Origin: UBA472 sp040768245
GTDB lineage: Archaea > Thermoplasmatota > Thermoplasmata > Methanomassiliicoccales > UBA472
Assembly (NCBI GenBank): GCA_040768245.1
Contig: JAXGNA010000009.1
Location: forward strand, 1 to 64,000
Reading direction: 5' to 3'
DNA length: 64,000 nucleotides
The notes under the pieces were generated by a model. That model was not told where the DNA came from and did not search any database. It saw only the letters and a program-made list of their open reading frames with translations. Made by a program: the position numbers and the translations under genes. Shown one piece after another: positions 17,817-25,744 of the stretch. Every line of letters begins with the position of its first letter. Position 1 is the first letter of the stretch.

Positions 17817-18875
17817 TCACAGGCCCAGAGGGGCCTTGGCCACCTTGGTCAGCATGTCGTCCTTCCAGGTGTACTTCAGCCGCTTGCGTCCCTTCCACAC
17901 CCCGGACTGCAGGATGTAGCCGACCATCAGCGAGAGGCCGATGGAGGCCTCCACGTACGCCACGGACTTGTTGGCGTCGCGGTTGATCTTCCCCCAGGAC
18001 TGCGCCTCCTCGAAGGTGCAGCCGCTGAGCCCGCCCCACTGCGGAGCGTCCTGGGTGATCTGGATGGCGTAGTGATGACCGCCCTTGTCGTGCCCGAGCG
18101 TCTCGCAGATCACCTCGGTCTGCTGGATATAGTTCTTGGGCACGCCTCCGCCGATGTAGATGACCGCGGTCTTGTCGGAATGGATCTTCAGCTGGGTGAG
18201 CTCCCAGTTGTCCCTGATGGGGTCGATGCGCATGAACGGTTCGTTGGCCATGCGCTTCTTGTAATAGAGACCGGTGAGGCCGATGCCTATGGACGAGTCG
18301 TTGAGCGCCGGAACGAACACCGGCACGCCGTACTTGGCGGCGTTGTAGAGTATCGAATCCTCGTCGTCAATGGCCTCGCCCAGTACCTTCATGAACTCCC
18401 GGCTGCTGTAGCCCCTCGGCTCCAGCTCGCCAGCGATGTTCCCGATGACCTCGTCGGTCTCCCGGAACTTGTCCTCGTCGACCAACGTGTCGTATATGCG
18501 GTCCACGAAGACCTCGCGCAGGGCCAGGTCGTCGCAGCGCGGCGAACATTTGTAATGGTTGTACCCCCTGGCCTGGTAGAAGTCCTGGTAGGGTATGGCG
18601 CCGATGGTGACTATGGCGTCCACTATGCCGAACTTGATCATATCGGCGATGACCTTGCGCAGGCCGGCGGCGACCAGCGGCCCGGCCAGCCCCAGGATGA
18701 CCGTCGGACGGGACTTGTCCTTCAGCGCCTTCTCGTAGGCGATGGCGCAGGTGGCCAGGGCCCGGCTCTGGATGGATGAGTCCTTGTAGGCCTCCATCAG
18801 GTCCTTCACGGTCACGATCTCGTCAAAGTCAATCTGCTTGACCTTCTCCTTGAGAACATCCTTCTTGCTAACCAA
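17817..18875 (-). CDS. Deoxyhypusine synthase family protein
   Basis: The 352-residue protein belongs to the deoxyhypusine synthase family, which transfers the aminobutyl group of spermidine to a lysine of aIF5A. The active-site Lys motif SWGKI is present near residue 310. The neighbouring region reads HHYAIQITQDAPQWGGLSGC, whereas classical enzymes have an ANADYAVYI-type segment there. This looks like the subgroup common in bacteria, some of which make homospermidine, so the substrate is uncertain. The TTG at 18875 is chosen because GAGGG lies 6 nt upstream; the open frame to 19160 runs through the upstream gene. Confidence 0.82.
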   Translation of the reverse strand: MVSKKDVLKEKVKQIDFDEIVTVKDLMEAYKDSSIQSRALATCAIAYEKALKDKSRPTVILGLAGPLVAAGLRKVIADMIKFGIVDAIVTIGAIPYQDFYQARGYNHYKCSPRCDDLALREVFVDRIYDTLVDEDKFRETDEVIGNIAGELEPRGYSSREFMKVLGEAIDDEDSILYNAAKYGVPVFVPALNDSSIGIGLTGLYYKKRMANEPFMRIDPIRDNWELTQLKIHSDKTAVIYIGGGVPKNYIQQTEVICETLGHDKGGHHYAIQITQDAPQWGGLSGCTFEEAQSWGKINRDANKSVAYVEASIGLSLMVGYILQSGVWKGRKRLKYTWKDDMLTKVAKAPLGL

Positions 18876-18922
18876 TTCAAACCCTCGCTGACATTTGAAG
18901 CTGAAGCTGTTCCGGTCAGGCC

Positions 18923-19093
18923 TCAGACGCGGCTCTTGACCTTCCTGGGCCGGCTGCAGATGGCGTAATCGTCCCCATCGAAGAAGACGTCTAGGTCGGG
19001 ATTCTCCGCTTGGATCTCCTCGATCTTCTTCAAGACCTCGCGTAGCGTGAAATCGCTGTTGCGATCGATCTTGATGTGCACCCTCTTTTCCAT
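18923..19093 (-). CDS. Small hypothetical protein upstream of the deoxyhypusine synthase homologue
   Basis: A 56-residue protein, not recognised. It reads MEKRVHIKIDR, then a helix LREVLKKIEEIQAE, then DLDVFFDGDDYAICSRPR and a basic end, suggesting a small beta-alpha-beta domain. The ATG at 19093 follows GAGGA with good spacing. A TATA-like TTATATATTC on the minus strand (19139-19148) fits its promoter. It leads the operon of the deoxyhypusine synthase homologue, DUF531 and a membrane protein. Confidence 0.65.
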   Translation of the reverse strand: MEKRVHIKIDRNSDFTLREVLKKIEEIQAENPDLDVFFDGDDYAICSRPRKVKSRV

Positions 19094-19431
19094 CGACAGT
19101 CCTCTGGCCCAGTCCAAGCTCTTTCTTAGATGTAACGCTGAATATATAACTTTTTATCATCGAACGTTATTCCGGAGACCTGCTGGCCAGTCATCATGTT
19201 TTGCGTGGCGTCCGCACATGGTTCCGCATCCTCGGATCGCGCCCGATTAATTATACGTAATAAAAATATATATCAAAAGTATATTTATAGCAAGCTCGGT
19301 GATGGGGCCGCCAATGGGCCGCGGGAGCGACGGCATCAGGGCGGAAGGCACTAAAGGATTAAATATGGAACTGGACACTTTAATACGGTCGGTCACTGGA
19401 TGAGGTTCTGGTAAAAGGATGCTGAGGGATA
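19094..19431. other. 338-nt intergenic region with several promoter elements and a 33-codon ORF
   Basis: Minus-strand TTATATATTC (19139-19148) serves the small gene to the left. A very AT-rich block, 19253-19290, holds two TATA-like boxes (AAAATATATATC and GTATATTTATAGC) reading rightward. About 25 nt later a 33-codon ORF (19302-19403, ATG start, no clear Shine-Dalgarno) begins in GC-rich sequence. TTTAATAC (19379-19386) is the nearest TATA for the coiled-coil gene at 19432. Whether the ORF or a small RNA is real cannot be told. Confidence 0.4.
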
Positions 19432-21159
19432 ATGCCCGGGGACAAGGACAACGCTGAGGCCCGGACGGGGAAGGACGCTGCCGCCAAGGACAGCGTCGCC
19501 GCCGGATCGGCTGACATGGAACGTCTCAGCAAGTGGCTGGACGGGGACGGAGGGGGGTCCACGCTGCTCACCTGGCTGGGTGAGGGCGGCGACTTGGTTC
19601 CCGAGGACGAGCTGGCCGACCTAAAGGAACGGCTCGCCCGTTATGAGGGAGAGCTGGCGGCGGTCAGGGGACTGCTCGCCGCGGAGGGCGCCGGAGATTC
19701 CGATGGAAGCACAGTTCAGAGGGTCCAGGCGCTCATCGCCGAGAAGGAGCGGCTCGCAGAGGCGTCCAAGAACGTAAAGGAGGCCGGCCCGAACAACGGC
19801 CTCATGGAGAGCCAGGAGAAGGAGCTGATCGAACGCTACCACGCCGAGCTCAAGGAGAAGGAGGAGGAGTGGAAGCATGCTGGGGACGAGCTGTCGGCAC
19901 GAAGCTCGGCCCTGGAAAAGGACCTTGCCAGGATCAAGATCGAGCTGAAGCTCAAGGACGACGAGCTGGCTGTTCTCCGCAACGGCGGAGGGACGGTCGG
20001 AGCCGACCTGCTGAACAAGCTGGAGGTCCTCCAGTCCAAGGAAAGGGAGTTCCTGACCCTGAAGAACGAGGCTGACGACCTGCGCATCAGGCTGAAGGAA
20101 AAGGAAGAGGAGCTGGACCGCATCCGCGAGGCCATCGCATACAAGGAGGACGAGCTGATCCGCCGCGAGGAGGATCTGATGTATCGCGAGAAGGTCTACA
20201 CCGCGGAGCGGAAGAAGCTGGAGGAGATGAAGCGGGAGACCGGAGGACTGGAAGAGGCCGAGCTCATGAAGAAGCTGGAGGCCCTCAAGGCCGAGGTAGC
20301 CAGCAAGGAGGACGCCCTCCGGTCAAAGGAGAAGTACGTCTTGGCCAAGCAGGAGGAGCTGCGCCTGAGGGAACAGGGTCTGATCGAGGATGAGATCACC
20401 TATCGGGAGAAGGAAAGGGCGCTCGAACTGCAGGAGCGCAAGGTGAAGACCGGCATCCCGCGTCTGGACGACCTGCTGCTGGGCGGCATGCCCATTGGTT
20501 CCAACATCATGATACATGGCCCTCCGTTCATCGGCAAGGAGGTGCTGGCCAACACATTCCTGACCGAGGGGCTGAGAAAGGGCATCCCGGCCATCGTCGT
20601 GCTCACGGACAAGACGCCCAAGGACATCCGGGACGAGATGCGCTTCATCATGTCCGGTTACGAGGAGTACGAGAAGCTCGGTCTGGTGAAGTATGTGGAC
20701 ACCTACAGCCGGGCCATGGGAGGGGACGATGCCGACCCGTATACCACGTACATAGACAAGCCCAACGATCATGAGAAGATGGCCGAGGTGATCGAGACCA
20801 CGGCCAGGCAGTTCAAGGAGAAGCACGAGTATTACCGGCTGCTCTTCCGTTCCGTGTCCACCCTTATCGCCTATTCGGACCCCAACGCCGCCTTCCGGTT
20901 CCTCAGCCCGCTGTGCGGACGACGCAAGAAGGACGAAGCGGTCTCCCTGTTCATTGTGGAGAAGGGGATGCACAGCGAGCAGGAGCTGCAGATGCTCGGC
21001 TCGATAATGGACGGAATGGTCGACTTCAAGGTGGACCAGCTGAAGACGTTCTTCTCAATAAAAGGGATAAGCGACGTGCAGTCCCGCGCCTATATCCGAT
21101 ATACGGCAACGAAGAGCGCGCTCACCATCGGCTCCTTCGCCCTGGACCACATCCGTTAG
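19432..21159 (+). CDS. Coiled-coil protein with degenerate KaiC/RAD55-like domain
   Basis: This 575-residue soluble protein has a low-complexity N-terminus (1-65), a long coiled coil (about 65-335, rich in KEEEL-type heptads) and a C-terminal KaiC/RAD55-like domain beginning TGIPRLDDLLLGGMPIGSN. The P-loop reads GPPFIGKE, with Glu in place of the Mg-binding Ser/Thr. The Walker B position reads RLLFRSVSTL, with Arg where a functional relative (35998-36699) has Asp (FALDSLGAL). It is probably not an active ATPase and may act as a scaffold or sensor. GAGGG lies before the ATG. Its TAG overlaps the convergent stop. Confidence 0.8.
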   Translation: MPGDKDNAEARTGKDAAAKDSVAAGSADMERLSKWLDGDGGGSTLLTWLGEGGDLVPEDELADLKERLARYEGELAAVRGLLAAEGAGDSDGSTVQRVQALIAEKERLAEASKNVKEAGPNNGLMESQEKELIERYHAELKEKEEEWKHAGDELSARSSALEKDLARIKIELKLKDDELAVLRNGGGTVGADLLNKLEVLQSKEREFLTLKNEADDLRIRLKEKEEELDRIREAIAYKEDELIRREEDLMYREKVYTAERKKLEEMKRETGGLEEAELMKKLEALKAEVASKEDALRSKEKYVLAKQEELRLREQGLIEDEITYREKERALELQERKVKTGIPRLDDLLLGGMPIGSNIMIHGPPFIGKEVLANTFLTEGLRKGIPAIVVLTDKTPKDIRDEMRFIMSGYEEYEKLGLVKYVDTYSRAMGGDDADPYTTYIDKPNDHEKMAEVIETTARQFKEKHEYYRLLFRSVSTLIAYSDPNAAFRFLSPLCGRRKKDEAVSLFIVEKGMHSEQELQMLGSIMDGMVDFKVDQLKTFFSIKGISDVQSRAYIRYTATKSALTIGSFALDHIR

Positions 21160-21581
21160 GCGACCTCGACCCCGTCGCTGGGCCGGACCTCGGGCTTCTT
21201 CTGCATGTTGATGCGCGGTATCGGGATCGGCGCGGGGAGCTTGATCTCCCTGGATATCAGCAGCGCGGTCACCATGCAGTTCGTGACTATCGCGTTGTGC
21301 ACGGCGTTCGCGTCATCCAACGGCAGGTTGTTCTGGCGCCGCCATTCCTCCATGGCCTTGTCCCCCAGATCTGACACGTTCAGGTGACCTTCGATCTTGA
21401 TGTATCCCATGCCGGTGTAGTTGGCTGTGAACCGATAATCGATCTGATAGAGCTCGCCCTCAAGTTTGGACACCTGAGTGATGGCGCTGTTGTTCTCTAT
21501 CTTGACGTTCATGACCTTCTCCCCGCTCTTGGAGAAGCGCTTTGCCTCGATGGACGAGGTTTCGAAGGAACGGATCTGCAT
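21156..21581 (-). CDS. Conserved hypothetical protein, possible SecB-like fold
   Basis: A 141-residue protein beginning MQIRSFETSSIEAKRF. It has beta-strand-rich segments (QIDYRFTANYTGMGYIKIEG), a helical middle with AIVTNCMVTALLISREI, and a Pro-rich end LPAPIPIPRI. The order of strands, helix and Pro-rich tail recalls archaeal SecB-like proteins, but this is a weak, memory-based resemblance. The frame continues upstream into the tRNA-Phe gene, so the ATG at 21581 with GGTG just upstream is chosen. Its stop overlaps that of the convergent coiled-coil gene. Confidence 0.65.
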   Translation of the reverse strand: MQIRSFETSSIEAKRFSKSGEKVMNVKIENNSAITQVSKLEGELYQIDYRFTANYTGMGYIKIEGHLNVSDLGDKAMEEWRRQNNLPLDDANAVHNAIVTNCMVTALLISREIKLPAPIPIPRINMQKKPEVRPSDGVEVA

Positions 21582-21641
21582 CGCGGCACCGAATCGGCGT
21601 CCGGATTTATAGAACATTGTTTCCATCATGAGATGGAAATA

Positions 21642-21747
21642 TGGTGCCGCAGGCCGGGCTCGAACCAGCGACTTCAAGATTTCGATCCCCCGGGCTTGCG
21701 CCTTCGGGGACTTCAGTCTTGCACTCTCCCAACTGAGTTACTGCGGC
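21642..21747 (-). tRNA. tRNA-Phe: tRNA-Phe (GAA) with 30-nt intron
   Basis: Acceptor stem GCCGCAG/CTGCGGC, D-arm ACTC/GAGT with loop AGTTGGGA, T-arm GCTGG-TTCGAGC-CCGGC, and an encoded CCA end are all present. The anticodon stem CAAGA/TCTTG encloses CTGAAG, then a 30-nt insert, then A, giving loop CTGAAGA and anticodon GAA. The intron is at the canonical 37/38 site. Its inner TCCCC/GGGGA can pair, but a strict bulge-helix-bulge is not obvious by hand. The mature tRNA would be 76 nt including CCA. Confidence 0.93.
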
Positions 21748-21793
21748 TTAGCCCTCCCGATAATTGAGGACGATTAAATAATTTGCCTAGGAA

Positions 21794-21846
21794 AGCCCCC
21801 CGACCAGAGGAGGCGGGGGGCTTGGTCCCCCACAGCCCCTGGGGAC
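21794..21846. other. Two tandem GC-rich hairpins between tRNA-Phe and pilin-like gene
   Basis: AGCCCCCCG (21794-21802) pairs perfectly with CGGGGGGCT (21814-21822), and GTCCCC (21825-21830) pairs with GGGGAC (21841-21846). They lie upstream of both divergent transcripts, so neither is an obvious terminator for an annotated gene. Their role is unknown. Confidence 0.5.
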
Positions 21847-21910
21847 AAGGCGCCCGACGGCGGCGTTCTCTGCCTGCCAGTCCGCACCCCACAAATTCTT
21901 TTTATTCGAC

Positions 21911-21921
21911 ATATTTATATA
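21911..21921 (+). promoter_or_regulatory. TATA-like promoter of the pilus cluster
   Basis: ATATTTATATA lies 45 nt upstream of the pilin-like ATG (21966), within an AT-rich block that stands out from GC-rich surroundings. Transcription would start near 21945, leaving a short leader that contains GAGGTAA. Confidence 0.6.
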
Positions 21922-21965
21922 GTCAACAGCCCCTAAATCATCCAGGCGATTTTGAGGTAACCAGC

Positions 21966-22934
21966 ATGGGGGAAGGTAAACGGGCTCGCGGACCTTTTAG
22001 CTCGTCAAGTAGGTCAAAGTTCATAAGGGAGGACCAGGAAGGCGTGGCCTCGACCATCGGCACGATAATGGCCCTCCTGGTGTTCCTGACCATAATCAGC
22101 ATGTTCACCAACACCTACATCCCCATCTGGATGAAGGAGAACGAGAAGGACCACATGGAAGAGGTTCTCGGCCAGTTCGGTGACCTGAAGGGGAAGGTCG
22201 ACACCCTGATCGTCAACGCCCAGGTGACCAAGCGCCCCACCATCAACATGTTCCAGCCCGTTAAGCTCGGTTCGGAGAGCATACCCGTGTTCACCTCGCC
22301 CACCGGAGGCTACCTCTATCTGAAGCCCGGGAATACGTACGATACGGGCGTGGTGGTGGACTTCCGTTATAATTACAGCGGTGCCGTCCAGGTCATTCAT
22401 GAGGAGGGCGGGGGATGCGTGGAGTTCTACGGACCCAACCGATACTATGTACAGCAATGGTATGCTTATGAGAACGGGGCCCTGATGGTCTATCAGAAGG
22501 AAGGAATGGCTATGAGGGCCACTCCCTCCCTGGTCTTCACCCCCAACGCTGACGGGAGCGTGAACATCCAGTTCGACCAGGTGGACCTCATCGGGCGCAA
22601 CGAGACGGTGGCCGGAATGGGAACTGCCGGGGTGGTCATCGACCTTATCTATCATGATTCCCAGGTGTACAGCATAAGCGGCGCCACTGGAGCGGAGACC
22701 GACGGGTCTTTGACCATCACCTTCACCACCAGATATAATGCGACCATGATCTCCTACATCGACGCGTTGGCCTTGGCGGCCGGACTGGAGAAGGGGGTCG
22801 GCAAGAACTATACACTGGTGCAGACGGTGCTCGAGGGCGGCAGCCGCCCGATATACTCTATCGCTTTGACCATACCGAGAACGAACGAGTTCACGCACAA
22901 CAGGGCTTACGTGAACCTGGACCTGGAGTACTGA
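21966..22934 (+). CDS. Type IV pilin-like membrane-anchored protein
   Basis: This 322-residue protein has a basic start followed by REDQEGVASTIGTIMALLVF, resembling the archaeal pilin N-domain (charged residue, then a hydrophobic helix beginning with small residues). The remaining 260 residues are an extracellular beta-rich domain. It is larger than most pilins, so it may be a minor or adhesive subunit. GAGGTAA lies 5-6 nt before the ATG at 21966; the frame upstream to 21783 lacks promoter or Shine-Dalgarno support. The cluster's first ATPase starts 12 nt downstream, which implies one operon. Confidence 0.75.
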   Translation: MGEGKRARGPFSSSSRSKFIREDQEGVASTIGTIMALLVFLTIISMFTNTYIPIWMKENEKDHMEEVLGQFGDLKGKVDTLIVNAQVTKRPTINMFQPVKLGSESIPVFTSPTGGYLYLKPGNTYDTGVVVDFRYNYSGAVQVIHEEGGGCVEFYGPNRYYVQQWYAYENGALMVYQKEGMAMRATPSLVFTPNADGSVNIQFDQVDLIGRNETVAGMGTAGVVIDLIYHDSQVYSISGATGAETDGSLTITFTTRYNATMISYIDALALAAGLEKGVGKNYTLVQTVLEGGSRPIYSIALTIPRTNEFTHNRAYVNLDLEY

Positions 22935-22946
22935 GGGGGCGAGGAA

Positions 22947-24695
22947 ATGGAGAACGCTGCTAAAAGGACGGAAACGAAGGACGGTGGCTTCCGCACCCCT
23001 GACGAGGGAGACAAGGAGGAGAAGGACTGGGAGGAGATAACCATGGCCGAGAGGGCCAGGAACTCGTATCTCAAGCTCCTGCGGAGGATGGCCCCCAAGC
23101 GCGCCAGCCGCGTGCGGGTGCCGGTCAAGCCCGCCTCGGAAGCGGTGCGCCCCGGCTCGGCGGTGACCTTCGTCCCTCCCATCAACGACATCAACATCGA
23201 GGTGCTGGAGACCTATACGGTCGTCCCTGATTACGCGTACGTCCGGATCACGTTCAACAACGCCACCAGCGAATACCTCTACGAGGTGATCGAGCCCAGC
23301 ATGAACCAGGAGGAGCAGGAGCTGTTGGACCTCATCAAGGACACCTTGCGCCGCACCCTAGGTTACGAGTGGGAGAAGCTCACCCGTCTGGATAAAGAGG
23401 AGTATCTGCGCGAGAGCGTGGACTCCTTCATCCGCACCAGGGGAGTGAAGGTGGAGAAGATCACCAAGAAGCGCATCGGCTACTACATCATCCGGGATTT
23501 CGTCGGTCACGGGGTGGTCGACGTACTGATGCGGGACGACCTCATCGAGGATATCTCCTGCGACGGCCACAACGTTCCGCTGTTCGTCTTCCACGGAAGG
23601 TGGGAGAGCATCCGTTCCAACATCATATTCAGCAACGAGGACGACCTGAACTCCTTCGTGGTCACCCTGGCCCAGCGCAGCGGGAAGCAGATATCCGTGG
23701 CCTCGCCCATACTGGACGGGACGACCCTGGAGGGGCACCGCATTCAGGCCACTTACTCGCGCGAGGTCACGACCAGGGGTTCAACGTTCACCATCCGCAG
23801 GTTCAAGAACAAGCCGTTCACCCCTACTGACCTGCTGCGCTACCGGACGGTGAGCCCGGAGATGATGGCCTACCTCTGGATAGGCGTGGAGAACGGCGAA
23901 TCGATGATATTGGTCGGCGGAACCGCCAGCGGCAAGACCAGCGCCCTGAACTCCCTGGCCATATTCATCCCGCCGGGGGCGAAGATCGTCACCATCGAGG
24001 ACACCCGCGAGATCAACCTCCCGCATGAGAACTGGATACCGGGGGCCACCCGTACGGGAGTGGGGGAGAAGGACAAGGACGGGCGTTCCGCCGGGGAGAT
24101 CGACATGTACGACCTGGTGCGCGCCGCCCTAAGGCAGCGCCCCAACTACATCCTGGTGGGGGAGGTGCGCGGAAAGGAGACGTACATCATGTTCCAGGCC
24201 ATGGCCACCGGCCACAGCACCTATTCCACCATGCACGCCGACTCGGTGAAGAGCATGGTGAACAGACTGGAGAACCCGCCCATCAACTGCCCCAGGATCC
24301 TGCTCACCGCCCTGCGCAACGTGCTGATACAGTCCCAGGTCAAGGTGGGGAACGAGATGGTGCGCCGCATGAAGCAGATCGTTGAGATAGTGGGCTATGA
24401 GCCGGAGACCAATGAGCTCATCACCAACACCGTTTACGAATGGGACCCGGCCACCGACCGCTTCCTGTTCAAGGGTCACGCATTCCTGTTCGACAAGATC
24501 ATGGAGATGAGGTCGCTAACCAACGATGAGATGATGGCGGAGTTCGACCGCCGGGTGGAGGTAATCAACTACCTCCTGAAGAAGGACGTGCGCAACCACC
24601 GCGATATCTGGAACATCGTCAATTCCTATTACAAGGACCACGACGCCACCCTGGCCCGCCTGCGGGCCGACCTGGCGGCCATGGAGGTGAGCTGA
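22947..24695 (+). CDS. Type II/IV secretion (FlaI/TadA-like) ATPase, copy 1
   Basis: This 582-residue secretion/pilus ATPase of the VirB11/FlaI family has Walker A VGGTASGKTSAL (about residue 317), the Asp box TIEDTREINLPHENW, Walker B ILVGEVRGKE and a His box TMHADSV. The N-terminal region (about 75-250) matches the archaeal FlaI-like N-domain. It powers assembly or secretion at the inner face of the membrane. Its stop overlaps the start of the next gene (TGATG). The paralogue at 26651-28366 shares the whole layout. Confidence 0.92.
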   Translation: MENAAKRTETKDGGFRTPDEGDKEEKDWEEITMAERARNSYLKLLRRMAPKRASRVRVPVKPASEAVRPGSAVTFVPPINDINIEVLETYTVVPDYAYVRITFNNATSEYLYEVIEPSMNQEEQELLDLIKDTLRRTLGYEWEKLTRLDKEEYLRESVDSFIRTRGVKVEKITKKRIGYYIIRDFVGHGVVDVLMRDDLIEDISCDGHNVPLFVFHGRWESIRSNIIFSNEDDLNSFVVTLAQRSGKQISVASPILDGTTLEGHRIQATYSREVTTRGSTFTIRRFKNKPFTPTDLLRYRTVSPEMMAYLWIGVENGESMILVGGTASGKTSALNSLAIFIPPGAKIVTIEDTREINLPHENWIPGATRTGVGEKDKDGRSAGEIDMYDLVRAALRQRPNYILVGEVRGKETYIMFQAMATGHSTYSTMHADSVKSMVNRLENPPINCPRILLTALRNVLIQSQVKVGNEMVRRMKQIVEIVGYEPETNELITNTVYEWDPATDRFLFKGHAFLFDKIMEMRSLTNDEMMAEFDRRVEVINYLLKKDVRNHRDIWNIVNSYYKDHDATLARLRADLAAMEVS

Positions 24696-25735
24696 TGGCC
24701 GGAGAGACGGACCTGTTCACCCGCATGGACTCCACCAAGAAGTCCTATCTGCGCACCAAGAGCGCTGCGCCCAAGCACTCCAAGGACGCCGGCCCCCGGG
24801 TGGTCAAGCTGCCCGAGGGAGTGGTCCCCGATTACGTCAAGCTGACACCCTATCAGGAGTTCTGCTGGCGCACCATCGGGAAGGCCGTGGTGAAGCGCAT
24901 GAAGCCGAATCCCCGCCTGGAGATGTCCCTCATGCAGGCGCATATGCGGCTGAGACCGGAGGAGTATACCGCGTACGTGTGGATGACCACGCTCATCGTG
25001 GGAGCGCTCACCGGAGTCCTGGGGGCCCTGTTCGGCGGCATCCTGATCGCCTTCCTGGAGATAGAGGCGAGCATGGTGGCGGTGGCCAGCGCGGCCATGA
25101 TCGCCATGCCCATCGTACTGACCTATGTGGTGCTTGGTTCCATTCCAAGCTCCAGGGCCAAGACCAGGATGCGGGACATAAACAAGAGGCTCGGCGCGGC
25201 CATGAGCTTCATCTCGGCCATGGCCAGCGCGGACGTCAACATAGACATCATATTCAAGGAGCTGTCCCGCCAGCCCATCTACGGCGAGATCAAGAGCGAG
25301 GCGGAATGGATAACCAGGGACACGGAGCTGCTGGGAACGGACATATTGTCGGCCATAAGCAAGGCCGCCCAGCGCAGCCCGTCGACCCGCTTCCAGGAGT
25401 TCCTGCAGGGTGTGGTCACCACCTCCACCTCCGGAGGACAGCTCAAGCCGTACTTCCTGCAGAAGGCTGACCAGTTCGAGAAAGAGGCCAAGCTGGAGAT
25501 GAAATCGCAATTGGAGACGCTGGGGCTGATGGCGGAGACCTTCGTCACCGTGGTGGTGGCCTTCCCCCTGTTCCTGGTGGTCATCATGGCCATCATGGCC
25601 ATAGTCCCCGGGGCCGGAGGCAATTCGGACACCACCGTCCTGCTGCTGTACCTGGTGGTCGGGCTGATGATCCCCTTCTCCCAGTTCGGCTTCATCTTCT
25701 TCATTTGGAACATGACCAAGGAGTCCACGATGTGA
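24695..25735 (+). CDS. Type IV pilus/secretion platform protein (TadB/C, FlaJ-like), copy 1
   Basis: This 346-residue protein has a cytoplasmic N-terminus, two membrane segments near 90-145, a T2SSF-like cytoplasmic domain (RLGAAMSFISAMASADVNID, about 165-270) and two more membrane segments near 275-340. It is the membrane platform that the ATPase drives. Its start overlaps the ATPase stop, and a second platform gene follows after 9 nt, as in TadB-TadC pairs. Confidence 0.85.
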   Translation: MAGETDLFTRMDSTKKSYLRTKSAAPKHSKDAGPRVVKLPEGVVPDYVKLTPYQEFCWRTIGKAVVKRMKPNPRLEMSLMQAHMRLRPEEYTAYVWMTTLIVGALTGVLGALFGGILIAFLEIEASMVAVASAAMIAMPIVLTYVVLGSIPSSRAKTRMRDINKRLGAAMSFISAMASADVNIDIIFKELSRQPIYGEIKSEAEWITRDTELLGTDILSAISKAAQRSPSTRFQEFLQGVVTTSTSGGQLKPYFLQKADQFEKEAKLEMKSQLETLGLMAETFVTVVVAFPLFLVVIMAIMAIVPGAGGNSDTTVLLLYLVVGLMIPFSQFGFIFFIWNMTKESTM

Positions 25736-25744
25736 GGTGTTGAC

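Noticed and set aside
21783..21965. N-terminal extension of the pilin-like protein
   Set aside because: The extension crosses the hairpins and the TATA element and lacks a Shine-Dalgarno; the ATG at 21966 has GAGGTAA.
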